The notes beneath the pieces were generated by a model. The model made no database searches, was not told the origin of the DNA, and worked only from the letters and a program-made list of their open reading frames with translations. A stretch of DNA of 64,000 nt, from the NCBI GenBank assembly GCA_028707085.1, contig JAQTUW010000004.1:87733-151732 (forward strand), read 5' to 3'. Source of the stretch: Methylococcales bacterium. GTDB lineage: Bacteria; Pseudomonadota; Gammaproteobacteria; Methylococcales; Methylomonadaceae. Of the stretch, positions 27,544 through 37,220 are shown one piece after another. Numbering within the stretch: the first letter of the stretch is position 1; each line of letters starts with the position of its first letter. A program made the position numbers and the translations under genes.

Positions 27544-27894
27544 TTACAGAGATTTGTACAGGGCTATGGTTTTGTTCAACTGTTCTGTCGCGCCACTAAC
27601 ATCACCCAGTTTAGCCTTGATCTGGCTTTGTATGAGTGCGGCGTGCGCCTGCTTGGCGGCTTCAGAACCGCCTGCGATATGTTCGGAGGCGGCGCGGGCT
27701 GCTTTCAAATGAATTTGCGCATTAGAAAAATCGCTTTTGCCGACTTCTATCTGTGCTTTTTCCAAATGCGAAACAATCTCGCTGGTATTGGCGGTAGCGC
27801 TGCTGCTTGCCGGCGCTTCTGCGAAAGCCGTCATGCTGTTGACGCTGAAAGTTAATGCCATAGCCAGGAGTAATGCTGATTTTTTTATGTTCAT
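27544..27894 (-). CDS. Small exported alpha-helical protein
   Basis: 116 residues with a clear signal peptide (KKSALLLAMALTFSVNSMTAFA, cut after AFA). The mature part is Ala-rich and fully helical: EIVSHLEKAQIEVGKSDF, AQIHLKAARAASEH and QAHAALIQSQIKAKLGDV, a pattern like one to two TPR-type hairpins. It is probably periplasmic. Similar small exported helical proteins occur in several methanotroph genomes, but no function is known to me. Confidence 0.65.
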   Translation of the reverse strand: MNIKKSALLLAMALTFSVNSMTAFAEAPASSSATANTSEIVSHLEKAQIEVGKSDFSNAQIHLKAARAASEHIAGGSEAAKQAHAALIQSQIKAKLGDVSGATEQLNKTIALYKSL

Positions 27895-28007
27895 AAAATT
27901 TTAGAGATTGGGGTAATGGTTGGAAAGCGCTCAATAACGTTAAAAAACGGCGCCGTTCCGGCATATTCTGCCGGAAGTGTGAAGCCGGAAAGCGGAAGCT
28001 AATTTAC

Positions 28008-28061
28008 AGGAACCTCGAAAAGCCGGGCTTGGGGGCTTAAGAGTGGTCTTTCGAGGTTCCT
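28008..28061. repeat. 54-bp inverted-repeat unit with TTTCGAGGTTCC ends
   Basis: Perfect 13-bp arms AGGAACCTCGAAA (28008-28020) and TTTCGAGGTTCCT (28049-28061) separated by 28 bases. The arm also occurs singly at 1721-1732 and 11106-11117, so it is a dispersed element end rather than a simple terminator, though it could also fold as a hairpin. It lies downstream of purM and upstream of the small exported protein gene. Confidence 0.65.
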
Positions 28062-28439
28062 TTGCATGGATGCAAGGCAAACCGGTCAAATCTACAGAGC
28101 CGGTAAGCGCAAAGCATATCCATGCCGGTTGGCGGTAAAATTAATGATATTGAGATATGCTCTGGTTAAGGGGCTTTGAAAAGCGGATGCCTTTCGGGGA
28201 CATATCATATCGGAATTATGCTGGCCGCGTACGGTTAGTTGCAAAAACAGCAGGGGCGTTAGTAGTTCGCCAATCTTATAATGACGGATGAGAGCTACCC
28301 ATCTGCTGCCGGGGTATTCCGCCAGAGGACGCCGTGAATACATCCATGTAGCTTGAGTCGGCATCCATGCCGCCTAAACCTCTGTCAAAATACCCCGGCA
28401 TCAGATTAGCCTATTTGTCAAAACAAAATTGGCGGACTG
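28062..28439. other. Intergenic region downstream of purM, nothing recognised
   Basis: No gene supported. The minus-strand frame at 28092-28364 has no ribosome-binding site or family signature. Confidence 0.4.
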
Positions 28440-29486
28440 CTAGGTGTAATTCACCCGGGCGGCAGGGTTGTCTCCGGGAACGATTTCACCGATGGTAAAC
28501 GCTGTTTCACCCTGCTGAGCCAGAATCGCCAGCGTGGCGGCTTCATCTTCAGGCTCTACGCAGACTATCATGCCTATGCCGCAATTGAAGGTAAGCAGCA
28601 TGTCGGCTTGGGTGACATTACCCTGCTGTTGCAGCCAGTTGAAGATGTCCGGCATGCGCCAGGCGGACAGATCAATGCGGGCATTTAGATTTTCAGGCAA
28701 TACCCGCGGCAGGTTTTCAGTAATCCCGCCACCGGTGATGTGCGCCAGGGCGTGAACCGGCACGTCTTTTAGCAGGTTCAACAAGGATTTGACATAAATG
28801 CGGGTCGGTTCCAGCAGGTGTTGCCCCAAAGCTTTGCCGTTTAATTCATGCTGTAGCGGGTAACCGCTTTTTTCCACAATCTTGCGAATCAGCGAATAGC
28901 CGTTGGAATGCGGGCCGGATGAGGCCAGACCTATCAGTTTGTCGCCGGCTTTTACCTTGCCGCCGTCGATGATGCGCTCTTTCTCGACGATGCCTACACA
29001 GAAGCCGGCCAGATCATAGTCGCCGTCTGCATACATGCCCGGCATTTCCGCTGTTTCGCCGCCGACCAGCGCCGCTCCGGCCAGTTCGCAGCCTTTGCCT
29101 ATGCCTTCAATCACTGCCGCCGCTGTATCCACATCCAGTTTGCCGGTGGCGAAATAATCCAGAAAAAATAAAGGTTCCGCGCCCTGCACCACGATATCGT
29201 TAACGCACATCGCCACCAGATCGACGCCGATGGTATTGTGTAGATTCAATTCCGTCGCCAGTTTAAGTTTGGTGCCTACGCCGTCGGTGCCGGATACCAG
29301 TACCGGATTGCGGTAGCGATCCAGCGGCAGTTCGAACAGCGAGCCGAAACCGCCCAGGCCGGCCATAACCCCGGTATTGCGGGTTTTGGCGGCGATGGGT
29401 TTGATGCGTTCGACCAAGGCGTTGCCGGCCGCGATATCGACGCCGGCGCTTTTGTAATTCAGGCTTTCTTTATGTTGCTCGCTCAA
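28440..29486 (-). CDS. purM: Phosphoribosylformylglycinamidine cyclo-ligase (AIR synthetase)
   Basis: 348 residues. [20 protein letters not shown] at the N-terminus, [36 protein letters not shown] and [15 protein letters not shown] are hallmarks of PurM. The enzyme closes the imidazole ring in purine synthesis, converting FGAM to AIR with ATP. The divergent DUF2066 gene at 29653 matches the usual gammaproteobacterial neighbourhood (purM beside a DUF2066 gene). The family length is normal. Confidence 0.97.
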   Translation of the reverse strand: MSEQHKESLNYKSAGVDIAAGNALVERIKPIAAKTRNTGVMAGLGGFGSLFELPLDRYRNPVLVSGTDGVGTKLKLATELNLHNTIGVDLVAMCVNDIVVQGAEPLFFLDYFATGKLDVDTAAAVIEGIGKGCELAGAALVGGETAEMPGMYADGDYDLAGFCVGIVEKERIIDGGKVKAGDKLIGLASSGPHSNGYSLIRKIVEKSGYPLQHELNGKALGQHLLEPTRIYVKSLLNLLKDVPVHALAHITGGGITENLPRVLPENLNARIDLSAWRMPDIFNWLQQQGNVTQADMLLTFNCGIGMIVCVEPEDEAATLAILAQQGETAFTIGEIVPGDNPAARVNYT

Positions 29487-29652
29487 TGGCAGCCTCTTGT
29501 ATGGTTAATATTAAAAAGTTATGCGGCATTCGCATCAGGAATACCCTGATTACGGCCAGGGGCCATCAGCGGAGGCGGACGCCTTCTTCACTGAATAATG
29601 GTTAATATTGTACTATAACTCCACGCTAACATAGGCAGGCCAGGGTCAGACG

Positions 29653-30576
29653 ATGAATTTTCCAGTACATAAAATATCGGCATGCCGGAAACAACGGCTA
29701 TTTTCGCGGAATCCGGCGGCAGTTTTGAATAGCCGAAATTCCGGCCGGAGAATGTCGCTGCTTTGCAAGCCGATCCTGACTGTTCTGCTGGCTATGCTTC
29801 TGGTGTTCAATATGCCGGTTTTTGCAGTGGAAGTGCAGGGGTTGTTTGATGTGGAGCTGGTCGCCAGAAGCGAGTCCGCGGAAGACAGGGAAATTGCAGT
29901 CAGGCAGGCATTTTATGTGGTGCTGGATCGGATCATGGTGTCCGAGGACATATCCAGAATTCCGATGATCCAGCAAATGCTGCATAATGCCGGACAATAT
30001 GTCAAACAGTTGCAATATCTGCCCCTGCCTGCCGATGAGTATGGGCAGAGCGACGCTCGTCAATTGCGGGTTCAGTTTGATGAAGAGCAGGTACTGGAGC
30101 AGTTACGAAAAAGCCACGTTAGCGTGTGGAGTGAAATCAGGCCGGCGACATTGCTGTGGCTGGTGGTGGATGAAGGCGACGGCAGACGGTTTTACAATGC
30201 CGAGGCAATGCCGGACATCGAAAGCGTTTTGACGCTGGTTTCAAAAATCAAGGGCCTGCCGATTATTTTTCCGTTGCTGGATATTGAAGAACAGCAGAAA
30301 ATTCCGGCGGCCGGCATAATGAATGTCGATGCCGCCAGCATGTTGGCGGCATCCGCCCGTTATGATGTGGCGTCTACCCTGGCGGGTCAGGTGGTCAGGC
30401 AGGGCGAATGCTGGCAGGGTGAATGGGGTTTTTATTTTGACGGCAAAATTAAACGCTGGAGTAATCCCTGTCAGCCGCTCAAGCAGGCGCTTTTGTCCGG
30501 CGTCAACGGCGCTTATCAGATTTTGTCGGCCTATTATGGGGTAAAGCCGGATAAGGCGAGCGGGGAAGGGCCGTAG
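29653..30576 (+). CDS. DUF2066-family exported protein
   Basis: 307 residues from ATG 29653 (AGGGTCAG upstream), or 274 from ATG 29752. The hydrophobic export segment LCKPILTVLLAMLLVFNMPVFA follows the second ATG, so the later start may be the real one. The mature part has SEDREIAVRQAFYVVLDRIM, LLWLVVDEGDGRR and IFPLLDIEEQQ, which match DUF2066 proteins found next to purM in gammaproteobacteria. The function is unknown. Divergent from purM with a 166-base shared promoter region. Confidence 0.82.
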   Translation: MNFPVHKISACRKQRLFSRNPAAVLNSRNSGRRMSLLCKPILTVLLAMLLVFNMPVFAVEVQGLFDVELVARSESAEDREIAVRQAFYVVLDRIMVSEDISRIPMIQQMLHNAGQYVKQLQYLPLPADEYGQSDARQLRVQFDEEQVLEQLRKSHVSVWSEIRPATLLWLVVDEGDGRRFYNAEAMPDIESVLTLVSKIKGLPIIFPLLDIEEQQKIPAAGIMNVDAASMLAASARYDVASTLAGQVVRQGECWQGEWGFYFDGKIKRWSNPCQPLKQALLSGVNGAYQILSAYYGVKPDKASGEGP

Positions 30577-30584
30577 CAGACCAA

Positions 30585-30606
30585 GGCTTTCGGCATGCCG
30601 AAAGCC
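30585..30606. terminator. Hairpin between convergent genes
   Basis: A perfect 22-bp palindrome with arms GGCTTTCGGCA and TGCCGAAAGCC lies 9 bases after the DUF2066 stop and 24 bases before the end of the convergent glycosyltransferase gene. It has only a short T run (GTTTG), so termination strength is uncertain. Confidence 0.5.
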
Positions 30607-30629
30607 GTTTGCCTGAAGCCGGGGCCGCT

Positions 30630-31796
30630 TCAGTTGTCAATCGCCTTTCGATAACTCGCCGCCAGTTCTTCAGGCAGGCGGGCTGTTCTGACTTTTTTGA
30701 GATTGTCTATCCATTCGTCCTGGTGGGCGCGAATATCGGCGGCTGTCAGATTCAGGATGGCGTCGCTTAGTTCGTCTGGCGTATTAAATAGCCGGCCTAT
30801 AGGGCCGTATTTGTCGAAAATTCCGGCAATTGAGCGATTCCACACCGAAAAGATCGGTTTGACCGCGCCAATTGCGTCGATAACGCTGCCGCTAGCCACA
30901 AAATCGTATCCGGATGATAGCGGTATGCAGGCAATATCTACAGTCGCCAAGGCAGCCAGATATTCATCCCGCGGAACGGATGTTCTGGATGGCGGCCTGG
31001 CAAGGATGCTTAAATCCAGTTCCAATGCTTCCTTGGAAGCCAGGCCGATGGCAAGAAACTGTTTGTCTTCGCCGGACTTTCCGGCAATGTCAAGGAACTG
31101 GAAAAACCCCTTGCTTTCGGTTGCGTGGCCAAGAAAGCCGATTTTCAGACTGGTTTCATTTTCCGAGCGTATTTTCTCAGGGAGCCAGCCTGACGACAAA
31201 ATGGGGTGTTCCAGCGTTTGCACGGAGTTTTTCATGGCTGGCGCAAAGTTGGAGATTGCCTCGGCTATACCCAGTTCAAGCACCGACAGCTTGATCGATG
31301 CCGGCAAGGGGTGTTGCAGTCCGGAAATAAAGTCATAAGCCCGAAACAACGGATTGCGGGTACGCCATTGCATGGATTCGCCCAACTGGTTGTGTAATAT
31401 CATTTGCAGGGGCGTGCCGGAAATCTCCACCCAGCGATGACGTAATACCCTCATCAGGTTTGCATCCACTCCAAGAATGGCGACCATTTTCAGGTGGTTG
31501 CCGGTAATGGTTTTTTTCATGCTATTTACGCAGCGACGCGCCGCAATCCAGCCTGCAAGCGGATTATGCCGGGACATACCGTGCGGAACGAGAAAAGGCT
31601 GGCAGGGGCTTAGCGTCAGGCCGGATACATCCTGAAGCACGGGGGTCAGGCTGGCGATATGTTCCTGTTTTGCATAAAAGATAATTTCGTCATTGGGAAA
31701 GGCATATCTGAGCATGCGCAGATAGCCTTCATTAAAAGGGAGATGCATGAACTCGTGGCTGAAAAAATCGAAAACGGCTACTTGAGGACTGCGCAT
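30630..31796 (-). CDS. Glycosyltransferase (GT4-like, GT-B fold)
   Basis: 388 residues. The C-terminal half has LKIGFLGHATESKGFFQFLD (the phosphate-loop start of a GT-B C-domain), PRDEYLAALATVDIACIPL and SGSVIDAIGAVKPIFSVW, the layout of GT4 enzymes in which a Glu/Ser-rich motif binds the nucleotide. The N-terminal half is divergent. It has no membrane segments. It lies about 200 bases downstream of another glycosyltransferase gene in the same direction, forming a small surface-glycan pair. Substrate unknown. Confidence 0.7.
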   Translation of the reverse strand: MRSPQVAVFDFFSHEFMHLPFNEGYLRMLRYAFPNDEIIFYAKQEHIASLTPVLQDVSGLTLSPCQPFLVPHGMSRHNPLAGWIAARRCVNSMKKTITGNHLKMVAILGVDANLMRVLRHRWVEISGTPLQMILHNQLGESMQWRTRNPLFRAYDFISGLQHPLPASIKLSVLELGIAEAISNFAPAMKNSVQTLEHPILSSGWLPEKIRSENETSLKIGFLGHATESKGFFQFLDIAGKSGEDKQFLAIGLASKEALELDLSILARPPSRTSVPRDEYLAALATVDIACIPLSSGYDFVASGSVIDAIGAVKPIFSVWNRSIAGIFDKYGPIGRLFNTPDELSDAILNLTAADIRAHQDEWIDNLKKVRTARLPEELAASYRKAIDN

Positions 31797-31994
31797 AATT
31801 TTTTGAATGAAAGCAAGGATGTTAATCTTTGATTATTCTCTCATCAGTGCTAAATATTTTCAATATTGAGGAAGGCGGCTTTTGTGTTTTCTGGTATCAA
31901 AGCGCTAAGTTAAATTGAAAAGGGCTGCCAATTTTTCTGACAGGCATGTAGCAGTTTGCTTTGGTTCAGGACGTTTAAAGATTTAATTTAGGAA

Positions 31995-32873
31995 CTAAAA
32001 ATATTTCAGAAAAAAGCGTTTAAGCCTGTTGGCGGTCAGGAATGCCTTTTGGTCGTCTGTTAGATAATGATTAGCATTTAACCATCTAAGTATGGTGGCG
32101 GTATAGGCGCAATTGTTAGGTATTTTATAAAGATTTATGTTTTTAGGCAGGCCGTAAACATATTCGCCGTCAAATTTATGCAGCCATGCGGAGTTGACCA
32201 GATAATCCTGCCAGTGGCTGTTTTTGACGTGATTCCAGTTTCTGGATGCGCTATGATTTGCGATACGAATATCGATACGTTGTTGTATTTGTTGCGCCGA
32301 TCGGAATTGAAAATGATTGACCAGCAGCTTTTCAGGTGATGATCTGAGCCAGTCAAATTTTTGTTTGACCGTGAATTCCGTGAGTCTGACGGCGGGAGAG
32401 TATTTGAAAAAATGAGGCTCCCCATAATTGATCAGATAATGCTGGCGTTGCTCAATGGCTGGTTTCGACGGCGAAAAATTTCGGCTGTCATCCTGCTCCG
32501 TCATATAAAACTGAGCGCTTTTATATTCGATACAATTCGCGCCGGCCTGTTCCGCCACGGAAATTTTATCCAGGGCGCTTTCGGTCAGAAATTCGTCGGC
32601 ATCCAGAATGGCCAGCCAGTCACCGGGCCGATATTCCGCGCTCTGTTGATACAGAAGCTGGTATTTGAGGGTGTCGGAGAAGGGTTGGCTAACAATGGTG
32701 ACCGAAGCAAGCAGATCATTAAATTTTTTGGCTATCACCACCGTATTGTCGGTCGAGCCGTTGTCGAAAAAGAAGATTTTTTTAAACCCCCCGTATTGGC
32801 GCAGGGAAAGCAGGGTTTGTTCGATAATATCGCCTTCATTTTTCGCAATCAGTATACCGTATAAGTTCATCAT
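31995..32873 (-). CDS. Family 2 glycosyltransferase
   Basis: I place the start at ATG 32873 (AGAGAGG just upstream) instead of the longer frame to 32936, giving 292-293 residues. The start MNLYGILIAKNEGDII, FFDNGSTDNTV and AILDADEFLTESAL (DxD) fit GT2 proteins of the kind that often carry a C-terminal helical extension. The WNHVKNSHWQDYL and NHFQFRS segments are typical of that subgroup. Probably adds a sugar to a surface glycan. Upstream lies the stretch with a 30-base G run. Confidence 0.8.
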   Translation of the reverse strand: MMNLYGILIAKNEGDIIEQTLLSLRQYGGFKKIFFFDNGSTDNTVVIAKKFNDLLASVTIVSQPFSDTLKYQLLYQQSAEYRPGDWLAILDADEFLTESALDKISVAEQAGANCIEYKSAQFYMTEQDDSRNFSPSKPAIEQRQHYLINYGEPHFFKYSPAVRLTEFTVKQKFDWLRSSPEKLLVNHFQFRSAQQIQQRIDIRIANHSASRNWNHVKNSHWQDYLVNSAWLHKFDGEYVYGLPKNINLYKIPNNCAYTATILRWLNANHYLTDDQKAFLTANRLKRFFLKYF

Positions 32874-33405
32874 GCCTCTCTTGTAACATTTTGTGGTTGA
32901 TTTCAGTAAACGCGCAGTTCCTAGCATGAAGTTCACGACCGTAGTCGGCGTGCTTGAGGCAATAACGGTCTGCTTAATTCGGTAGATGCCGACATTCCGG
33001 ATGCGGGTTTTGACTTGTTTGATTGAATTCGCTTACCTCCAGTTATCTCATGGAAGGAGATCGGGCGGGTTGTCTTGCCGAATTCACGGGTGTTGTTTTT
33101 TACCGTGCGCTCTCGAATAGCCTTTCATGGGGCCGTGCCGGCATTGATTCGAGCGCTGCTGGACTTGAAGCGGTCATTTTACCATCTTAAAAGTTTATCG
33201 CGAAGTCTGGAGTAAGCTTTTCAAAATTTTTCCTTAAATTACTTAAGTCTGGAGGCTAAGTCCTGGGGGGGGGGGGGGGGGGGGGGGGGGGGGGCGTACA
33301 GAGTTTCCCGAGGTTACCAGGATAAAGTCGCTTGAATCGGCAGAAATGGCGGATGGGATTGGCTGTTTCCATGTACGGGGAAATTATTTCAATTTTGTTC
33401 TAACG
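32874..33405. other. Intergenic region containing a G homopolymer
   Basis: About 530 bases with no supported gene between a glycosyltransferase and comF. It contains the 30-base G run (33265-33294) and CCCGAGGTTACC near 33307, a weak relative of the TTTCGAGGTTCC repeat. Confidence 0.4.
33265..33294. repeat. 30-base poly-G homopolymer
   Basis: Thirty consecutive G on the plus strand. It is intergenic, downstream of comF and about 390 bases upstream of the 32873 gene start. Runs of this length are rare in bacterial chromosomes. It may be real (a slippage-prone tract or G-quadruplex) or a sequencing/assembly artefact or misjoin. Confidence 0.9.
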
Positions 33406-34104
33406 CTAAGCCCGCGCACAAACCCAGACATCCACTCTTTCCACCCCGTTCTGCTTTAATCCCAGCGCCAGTGCCGAAGCGGTGGCGCCGGTGGTCATCA
33501 CATCGTCCACAATGGCCACATGATTATAGGCTGGCGGTTTAACGACGCCAAATGCCTGTTGCATGTTGCGGCGGCGTTGTTCGGCGGACAGACCGGATTG
33601 CTGCGCCGTTTCGCGTTGACGGATGCAGGTAGTCAGATCAATGGGTATGTCCAGTAGTCCCGATATGTAGCGGGCAATTTCGATGGACTGGTTAAAGCCG
33701 CGTTGCCGATAGCGATTGATATGTAGCGGCATGGGCAGAATATAGTCCGGCAATTCCGCCGCCGTCGCCAGCCGCTTTGCCAGCAAGCTTCCCAGCAGCC
33801 GGGCATTTTTATATTGGCGTTCGAATTTTAGTCCGGTAATCAAATAACGCATATTGCCCTGATACAGAAAAGGGGCGTGGGTGTCGTCGAAATGCGGCGT
33901 GGCTTTAAGACAGCGGCCGCAAAGCTGAGGGCTGTCAAACGGCAGTGCAAAATTTTCGCCGCAACGATAGCAGCAGAACAGGTTTTCCGGCAGATCGGCA
34001 AGACAGCCGCTACAAATATCCAGGCTGTCCGTTCCGGGTTGCCCGCATAAGATACAGCGTGGCGGCAGCAATTTCTGCTGTATAATATTCAGCCAGTTGT
34101 TCAC
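33406..34104 (-). CDS. comF: ComF-family protein (phosphoribosyltransferase-like)
   Basis: 232 residues. Cys pairs CILCGQPG, CSGCLAD, CYRCGE and CGRCLKA form an N-terminal zinc-ribbon pair, followed by the ComF phosphoribosyltransferase segment PMPLHINRYRQRGFNQS and the PRPP loop VAIVDDVMTTGATASAL. ComF/GntX proteins are linked to DNA uptake and use of DNA as nutrient in some bacteria. Divergent comF and bioB are a conserved gammaproteobacterial arrangement. Confidence 0.92.
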   Translation of the reverse strand: MNNWLNIIQQKLLPPRCILCGQPGTDSLDICSGCLADLPENLFCCYRCGENFALPFDSPQLCGRCLKATPHFDDTHAPFLYQGNMRYLITGLKFERQYKNARLLGSLLAKRLATAAELPDYILPMPLHINRYRQRGFNQSIEIARYISGLLDIPIDLTTCIRQRETAQQSGLSAEQRRRNMQQAFGVVKPPAYNHVAIVDDVMTTGATASALALGLKQNGVERVDVWVCARA

Positions 34105-34159
34105 TATAATTTATTAAATGGGTTGATAACTGTCTGCTCCGGTAGTCGGTTCAGCCTAA

Positions 34160-34278
34160 GGGAACCTCTAAAAATGCATTGCGTCCGCCTTGGTGCGAAC
34201 GGATACTCTGGTAAATCGAGCGCTTATTGCAGGCGTCGAGCCGGGCGAATCAGGCGTGAATAGTTTTTAGAGATTCCC
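34160..34278. mobile_element. 119-bp MITE-like element upstream of bioB
   Basis: Imperfect 15-bp terminal inverted repeats: GGGAACCTCTAAAAA at the left and TTTTTAGAGATTCCC at the right (one mismatch). No coding capacity. It fills most of the comF-bioB intergenic space and ends 22 bases before the bioB start, so it lies where the bioB promoter or operator should be. Confidence 0.72.
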
Positions 34279-34300
34279 TATCAGCTTGGAGATTACCAGA

Positions 34301-35290
34301 ATGTCTGCTACACAGGAACAGATCAGTATTAATGCGCCCATCCGGCATGATTGGCCGCTGCCGGAAATTGAAGCCTTGTTTGCCTTGCCGTTCAACGATT
34401 TACTGTTTAAAGCGCAAACGGTGCATCGGGCATATTTCGATCCCAATGAAATTCAGATCAGCAGTCTGTTGAGCATCAAGACCGGTTCCTGTTCCGAGGA
34501 TTGCGGTTATTGCCCGCAAAGCGCCCGTTACGATTCCGATCTTAATCCCGAGGCTTTGCTGCCTGTGGATGCGGTGCTCGAAGCAGCGCAGGCCGCCAAA
34601 GAACAGGGTGCGTCCAGATTTTGCATGGGCGCGGCATGGCGCAGCCCCAAAGACCGGGATATTGAACGGGTGGTGCAGATGGTGCAGGGCGTCAAGGCGC
34701 TGGGCATGGAAACCTGCGTGACATTGGGGATGTTGACTGACAGTCAGACCCAGGCTTTAAAAGCAGGTGGTCTGGATTATTACAACCATAATCTGGACAC
34801 TTCCGAAGAGTATTATTCGGAAGTGATTACCACTCGCACCTATCGGGATAGACTGGATACTTTAAGCCGGGTGCGGGATGCCGGGATTAATGTCTGCTGC
34901 GGGGGTATTGTGGGTATGGGCGAATCCGCCGCCGATCGCGCCAAATTGCTGCAAGAACTGGCAAACCTGCCCAAGCATCCGGAAAGCGTGCCGATCAATA
35001 TGCTGGTGCAGGTGGAGGGTACGCCGCTGTTTGGTCTGGAGGCGCTTGATCCTTTGGTGTTTGTCAAAACCATTGCCGTGGCGCGTATCCTGATGCCGAA
35101 ATCCCGGGTGCGTTTGTCGGCGGGACGCAAGGACATGAGCGATGAAATGCAGGCGCTGTGTTTTCTGGCGGGCGCCAATTCAATTTTTTATGGCGACAAA
35201 CTGTTGACCACCGAGAATCCGATGACTAACCACGATCAATGGCTGTTCCAGCGGTTGGGCGTGCATAGCGGCGGTTCCAGTTACGCCTGA
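34301..35290 (+). CDS. bioB: Biotin synthase
   Basis: From ATG 34301 (GGAG at 34288) the protein has 329 residues; the TTG 15 bases earlier is part of the ribosome-binding region. [11 protein letters not shown] near residue 64 supplies the radical-SAM cluster cysteines. [22 protein letters not shown] and [11 protein letters not shown] match BioB throughout. The enzyme inserts sulfur into dethiobiotin. First gene of bioBFHCD; the stop overlaps the bioF start by one base. Confidence 0.97.
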   Translation: MSATQEQISINAPIRHDWPLPEIEALFALPFNDLLFKAQTVHRAYFDPNEIQISSLLSIKTGSCSEDCGYCPQSARYDSDLNPEALLPVDAVLEAAQAAKEQGASRFCMGAAWRSPKDRDIERVVQMVQGVKALGMETCVTLGMLTDSQTQALKAGGLDYYNHNLDTSEEYYSEVITTRTYRDRLDTLSRVRDAGINVCCGGIVGMGESAADRAKLLQELANLPKHPESVPINMLVQVEGTPLFGLEALDPLVFVKTIAVARILMPKSRVRLSAGRKDMSDEMQALCFLAGANSIFYGDKLLTTENPMTNHDQWLFQRLGVHSGGSSYA

Positions 35291-36450
35291 TGGCCGACGA
35301 TTTTTATGACTTTACGGACGAATTGACCCGGATCGGGCAACAGGGTCTGTACCGGCGGCGGCGGCTGACGGATGGGCCGCAGCAGGTGCAGTTGGTTGTG
35401 GATGGTCGGCGGCTGCTGAATTTTTCCAGTAACGATTATCTGGGTTTGGCGAATCATCCGCAGGTCAAGGCTGCTTTCAGGAATGCCGTCGATCATTATG
35501 GTGTCGGTAGCGGCTCCGCGCATTTAATTTGTGGGCATAGCCGTGCCCATCATGCCCTGGAAGAAGAGTTGGCTGTCTTTACCGGCCGTGACCGGGCATT
35601 GCTGTTTTCCACAGGCTATATGGCCAATCTCGGTATCATTGCCGGGTTACTGGGGCGGGGCGATGATGTTTTACAGGATAGGCTGAATCATGCTTCCTTA
35701 CTGGATGGCGGGCTGTTATCCGCTGCCCGCTTGCAGCGTTACCGTCATGCCGACATGGAGGATTTACAGCAGCGTTTAAGCGTGGTTAAAGGCAGAAAAC
35801 TGATAGCCAGCGACGGGGTGTTCAGCATGGATGGCGATCTGGCGCCGCTACCCGCGCTGTCAGCTTTGGCAAAGCAATGCCAGGCCGGCTTGCTGGTTGA
35901 TGATGCCCACGGCTTTGGGGTGTTAGGGGCGCATGGCGGCGGGATTGTCGAGCATTTTGGGTTGCGGCAGGCTGATGTGCCGATTCTGATGGGAACCTTG
36001 GGCAAGGCTTTTGGCACATTCGGCGCTTTTGTGGCCGGGCCTGAGCAATTGATTGAAATGCTGATTCAACGAGCCAGAAGCTATGTGTTTACTACGGCTT
36101 TGCCGGCTGCAGTGGCCGAAGCCAGCCGGGTCAGTTTGCGTTTGTTGCAAACCGGGAGTTGGCGGCGGGAAAAGCTGCAGAGCCTGATTGCACAATTCCG
36201 GCAGGGCGCTGTTCAGCAGGGTCTGCAATTAATGGATTCCTTTACCGCCATTCAGCCGATTGTCATCGGTGATAATCGGCTGGCCATGCAGAGCGGTCAG
36301 GCTTTGCTGGATCGGGGCTTTCTGGTCAGCGCCATTCGTCCGCCCACCGTACCGGCCGGTACGGCGCGATTGCGGATTACCCTGTCGGCTGAACATCAGC
36401 CAGCCCAGATAGATGCTTTGCTGGAGGCTTTGGGCCGGGTCAGGCTATGA
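35290..36450 (+). CDS. bioF: 8-amino-7-oxononanoate synthase
   Basis: 386 residues. [34 protein letters not shown] and the PLP lysine in [14 protein letters not shown] near residue 238 define this alpha-oxoamine synthase. It joins pimeloyl-ACP and alanine. [10 protein letters not shown] carries the Asp that contacts the PLP nitrogen. Overlaps bioH by 4 bases. Confidence 0.97.
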   Translation: MADDFYDFTDELTRIGQQGLYRRRRLTDGPQQVQLVVDGRRLLNFSSNDYLGLANHPQVKAAFRNAVDHYGVGSGSAHLICGHSRAHHALEEELAVFTGRDRALLFSTGYMANLGIIAGLLGRGDDVLQDRLNHASLLDGGLLSAARLQRYRHADMEDLQQRLSVVKGRKLIASDGVFSMDGDLAPLPALSALAKQCQAGLLVDDAHGFGVLGAHGGGIVEHFGLRQADVPILMGTLGKAFGTFGAFVAGPEQLIEMLIQRARSYVFTTALPAAVAEASRVSLRLLQTGSWRREKLQSLIAQFRQGAVQQGLQLMDSFTAIQPIVIGDNRLAMQSGQALLDRGFLVSAIRPPTVPAGTARLRITLSAEHQPAQIDALLEALGRVRL

Positions 36451-37217
36451 GCGGGATCCATATAGAAGTGTACGGACAGGGCAGGCCGCTGGTGATGTTG
36501 CATGGCTGGGCCATGCATGGCGGGGTGTGGCGAGAGTTTGGCCGGCAACTGGCGGGCTATTGTCAGATTATTTGCGTGGATTTGCCGGGGCATGGGCAAA
36601 GCGCCGGCGTGGAGCCATATACTCTGGAGCGACTTGCACAAACCGTATTGCAGGCTATTCCGGTGCAGGCGTTTAGTCTGCTGGGCTGGTCGCTGGGGGC
36701 GACCGTGGCGCTGGAAATGTCCAGGCTGAGTCCGCAGCGTGTTTCGGCCCTCTACATCGTGTCCGGCAATCCCTGTTTTGTGGAGGCGGAGGATTGGCCA
36801 GGGGTTAAGGCTGAGGTGCTGGCTGCCTTTGTGGCGCAGTTAAGCCGGGACGCCCGGCAGACACAGTTACGGTTTTTAGCCTTGCAGGTCAATAATTCAT
36901 CGGCAGCCAGGCGGGTGCTTCAGCAATTGAAAGCGGTCATGCAGGCGTGCCCGCCGCCAAGTCTCGAGATCTTGCAGGCGGGTTTGACCATTCTGGGCAA
37001 CAGTGATTTAAGGCTGGCGCTCAGGCAGTTGGCGTGTCCGGTGCATGTGATTCTGGGAGATCGGGATTCGCTGATTCCCGTCGGCTGCGGCAAAGCCGTG
37101 CAGGCGCTGAATCCGGCTATCAGCCTGCATATTATTGAATCGGCAGGGCATGCGCCGTTTTTGTCGCATGAACAGGAATTGCTGGAAATCCTATTGGCCG
37201 CATTGTCGCATTATTAA
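36447..37217 (+). CDS. bioH: Pimeloyl-ACP methyl ester carboxylesterase
   Basis: 256 residues of alpha/beta hydrolase. The nucleophile elbow is [12 protein letters not shown] (Ser near residue 80), the acid [10 protein letters not shown] near 206 and the His [11 protein letters not shown] near 235. BioH removes the methyl group that BioC installs, ending the fatty-acid-like chain elongation. Its place between bioF and bioC supports this assignment over a generic esterase. Confidence 0.94.
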   Translation: MSGIHIEVYGQGRPLVMLHGWAMHGGVWREFGRQLAGYCQIICVDLPGHGQSAGVEPYTLERLAQTVLQAIPVQAFSLLGWSLGATVALEMSRLSPQRVSALYIVSGNPCFVEAEDWPGVKAEVLAAFVAQLSRDARQTQLRFLALQVNNSSAARRVLQQLKAVMQACPPPSLEILQAGLTILGNSDLRLALRQLACPVHVILGDRDSLIPVGCGKAVQALNPAISLHIIESAGHAPFLSHEQELLEILLAALSHY

Positions 37218-37220
37218 TCT

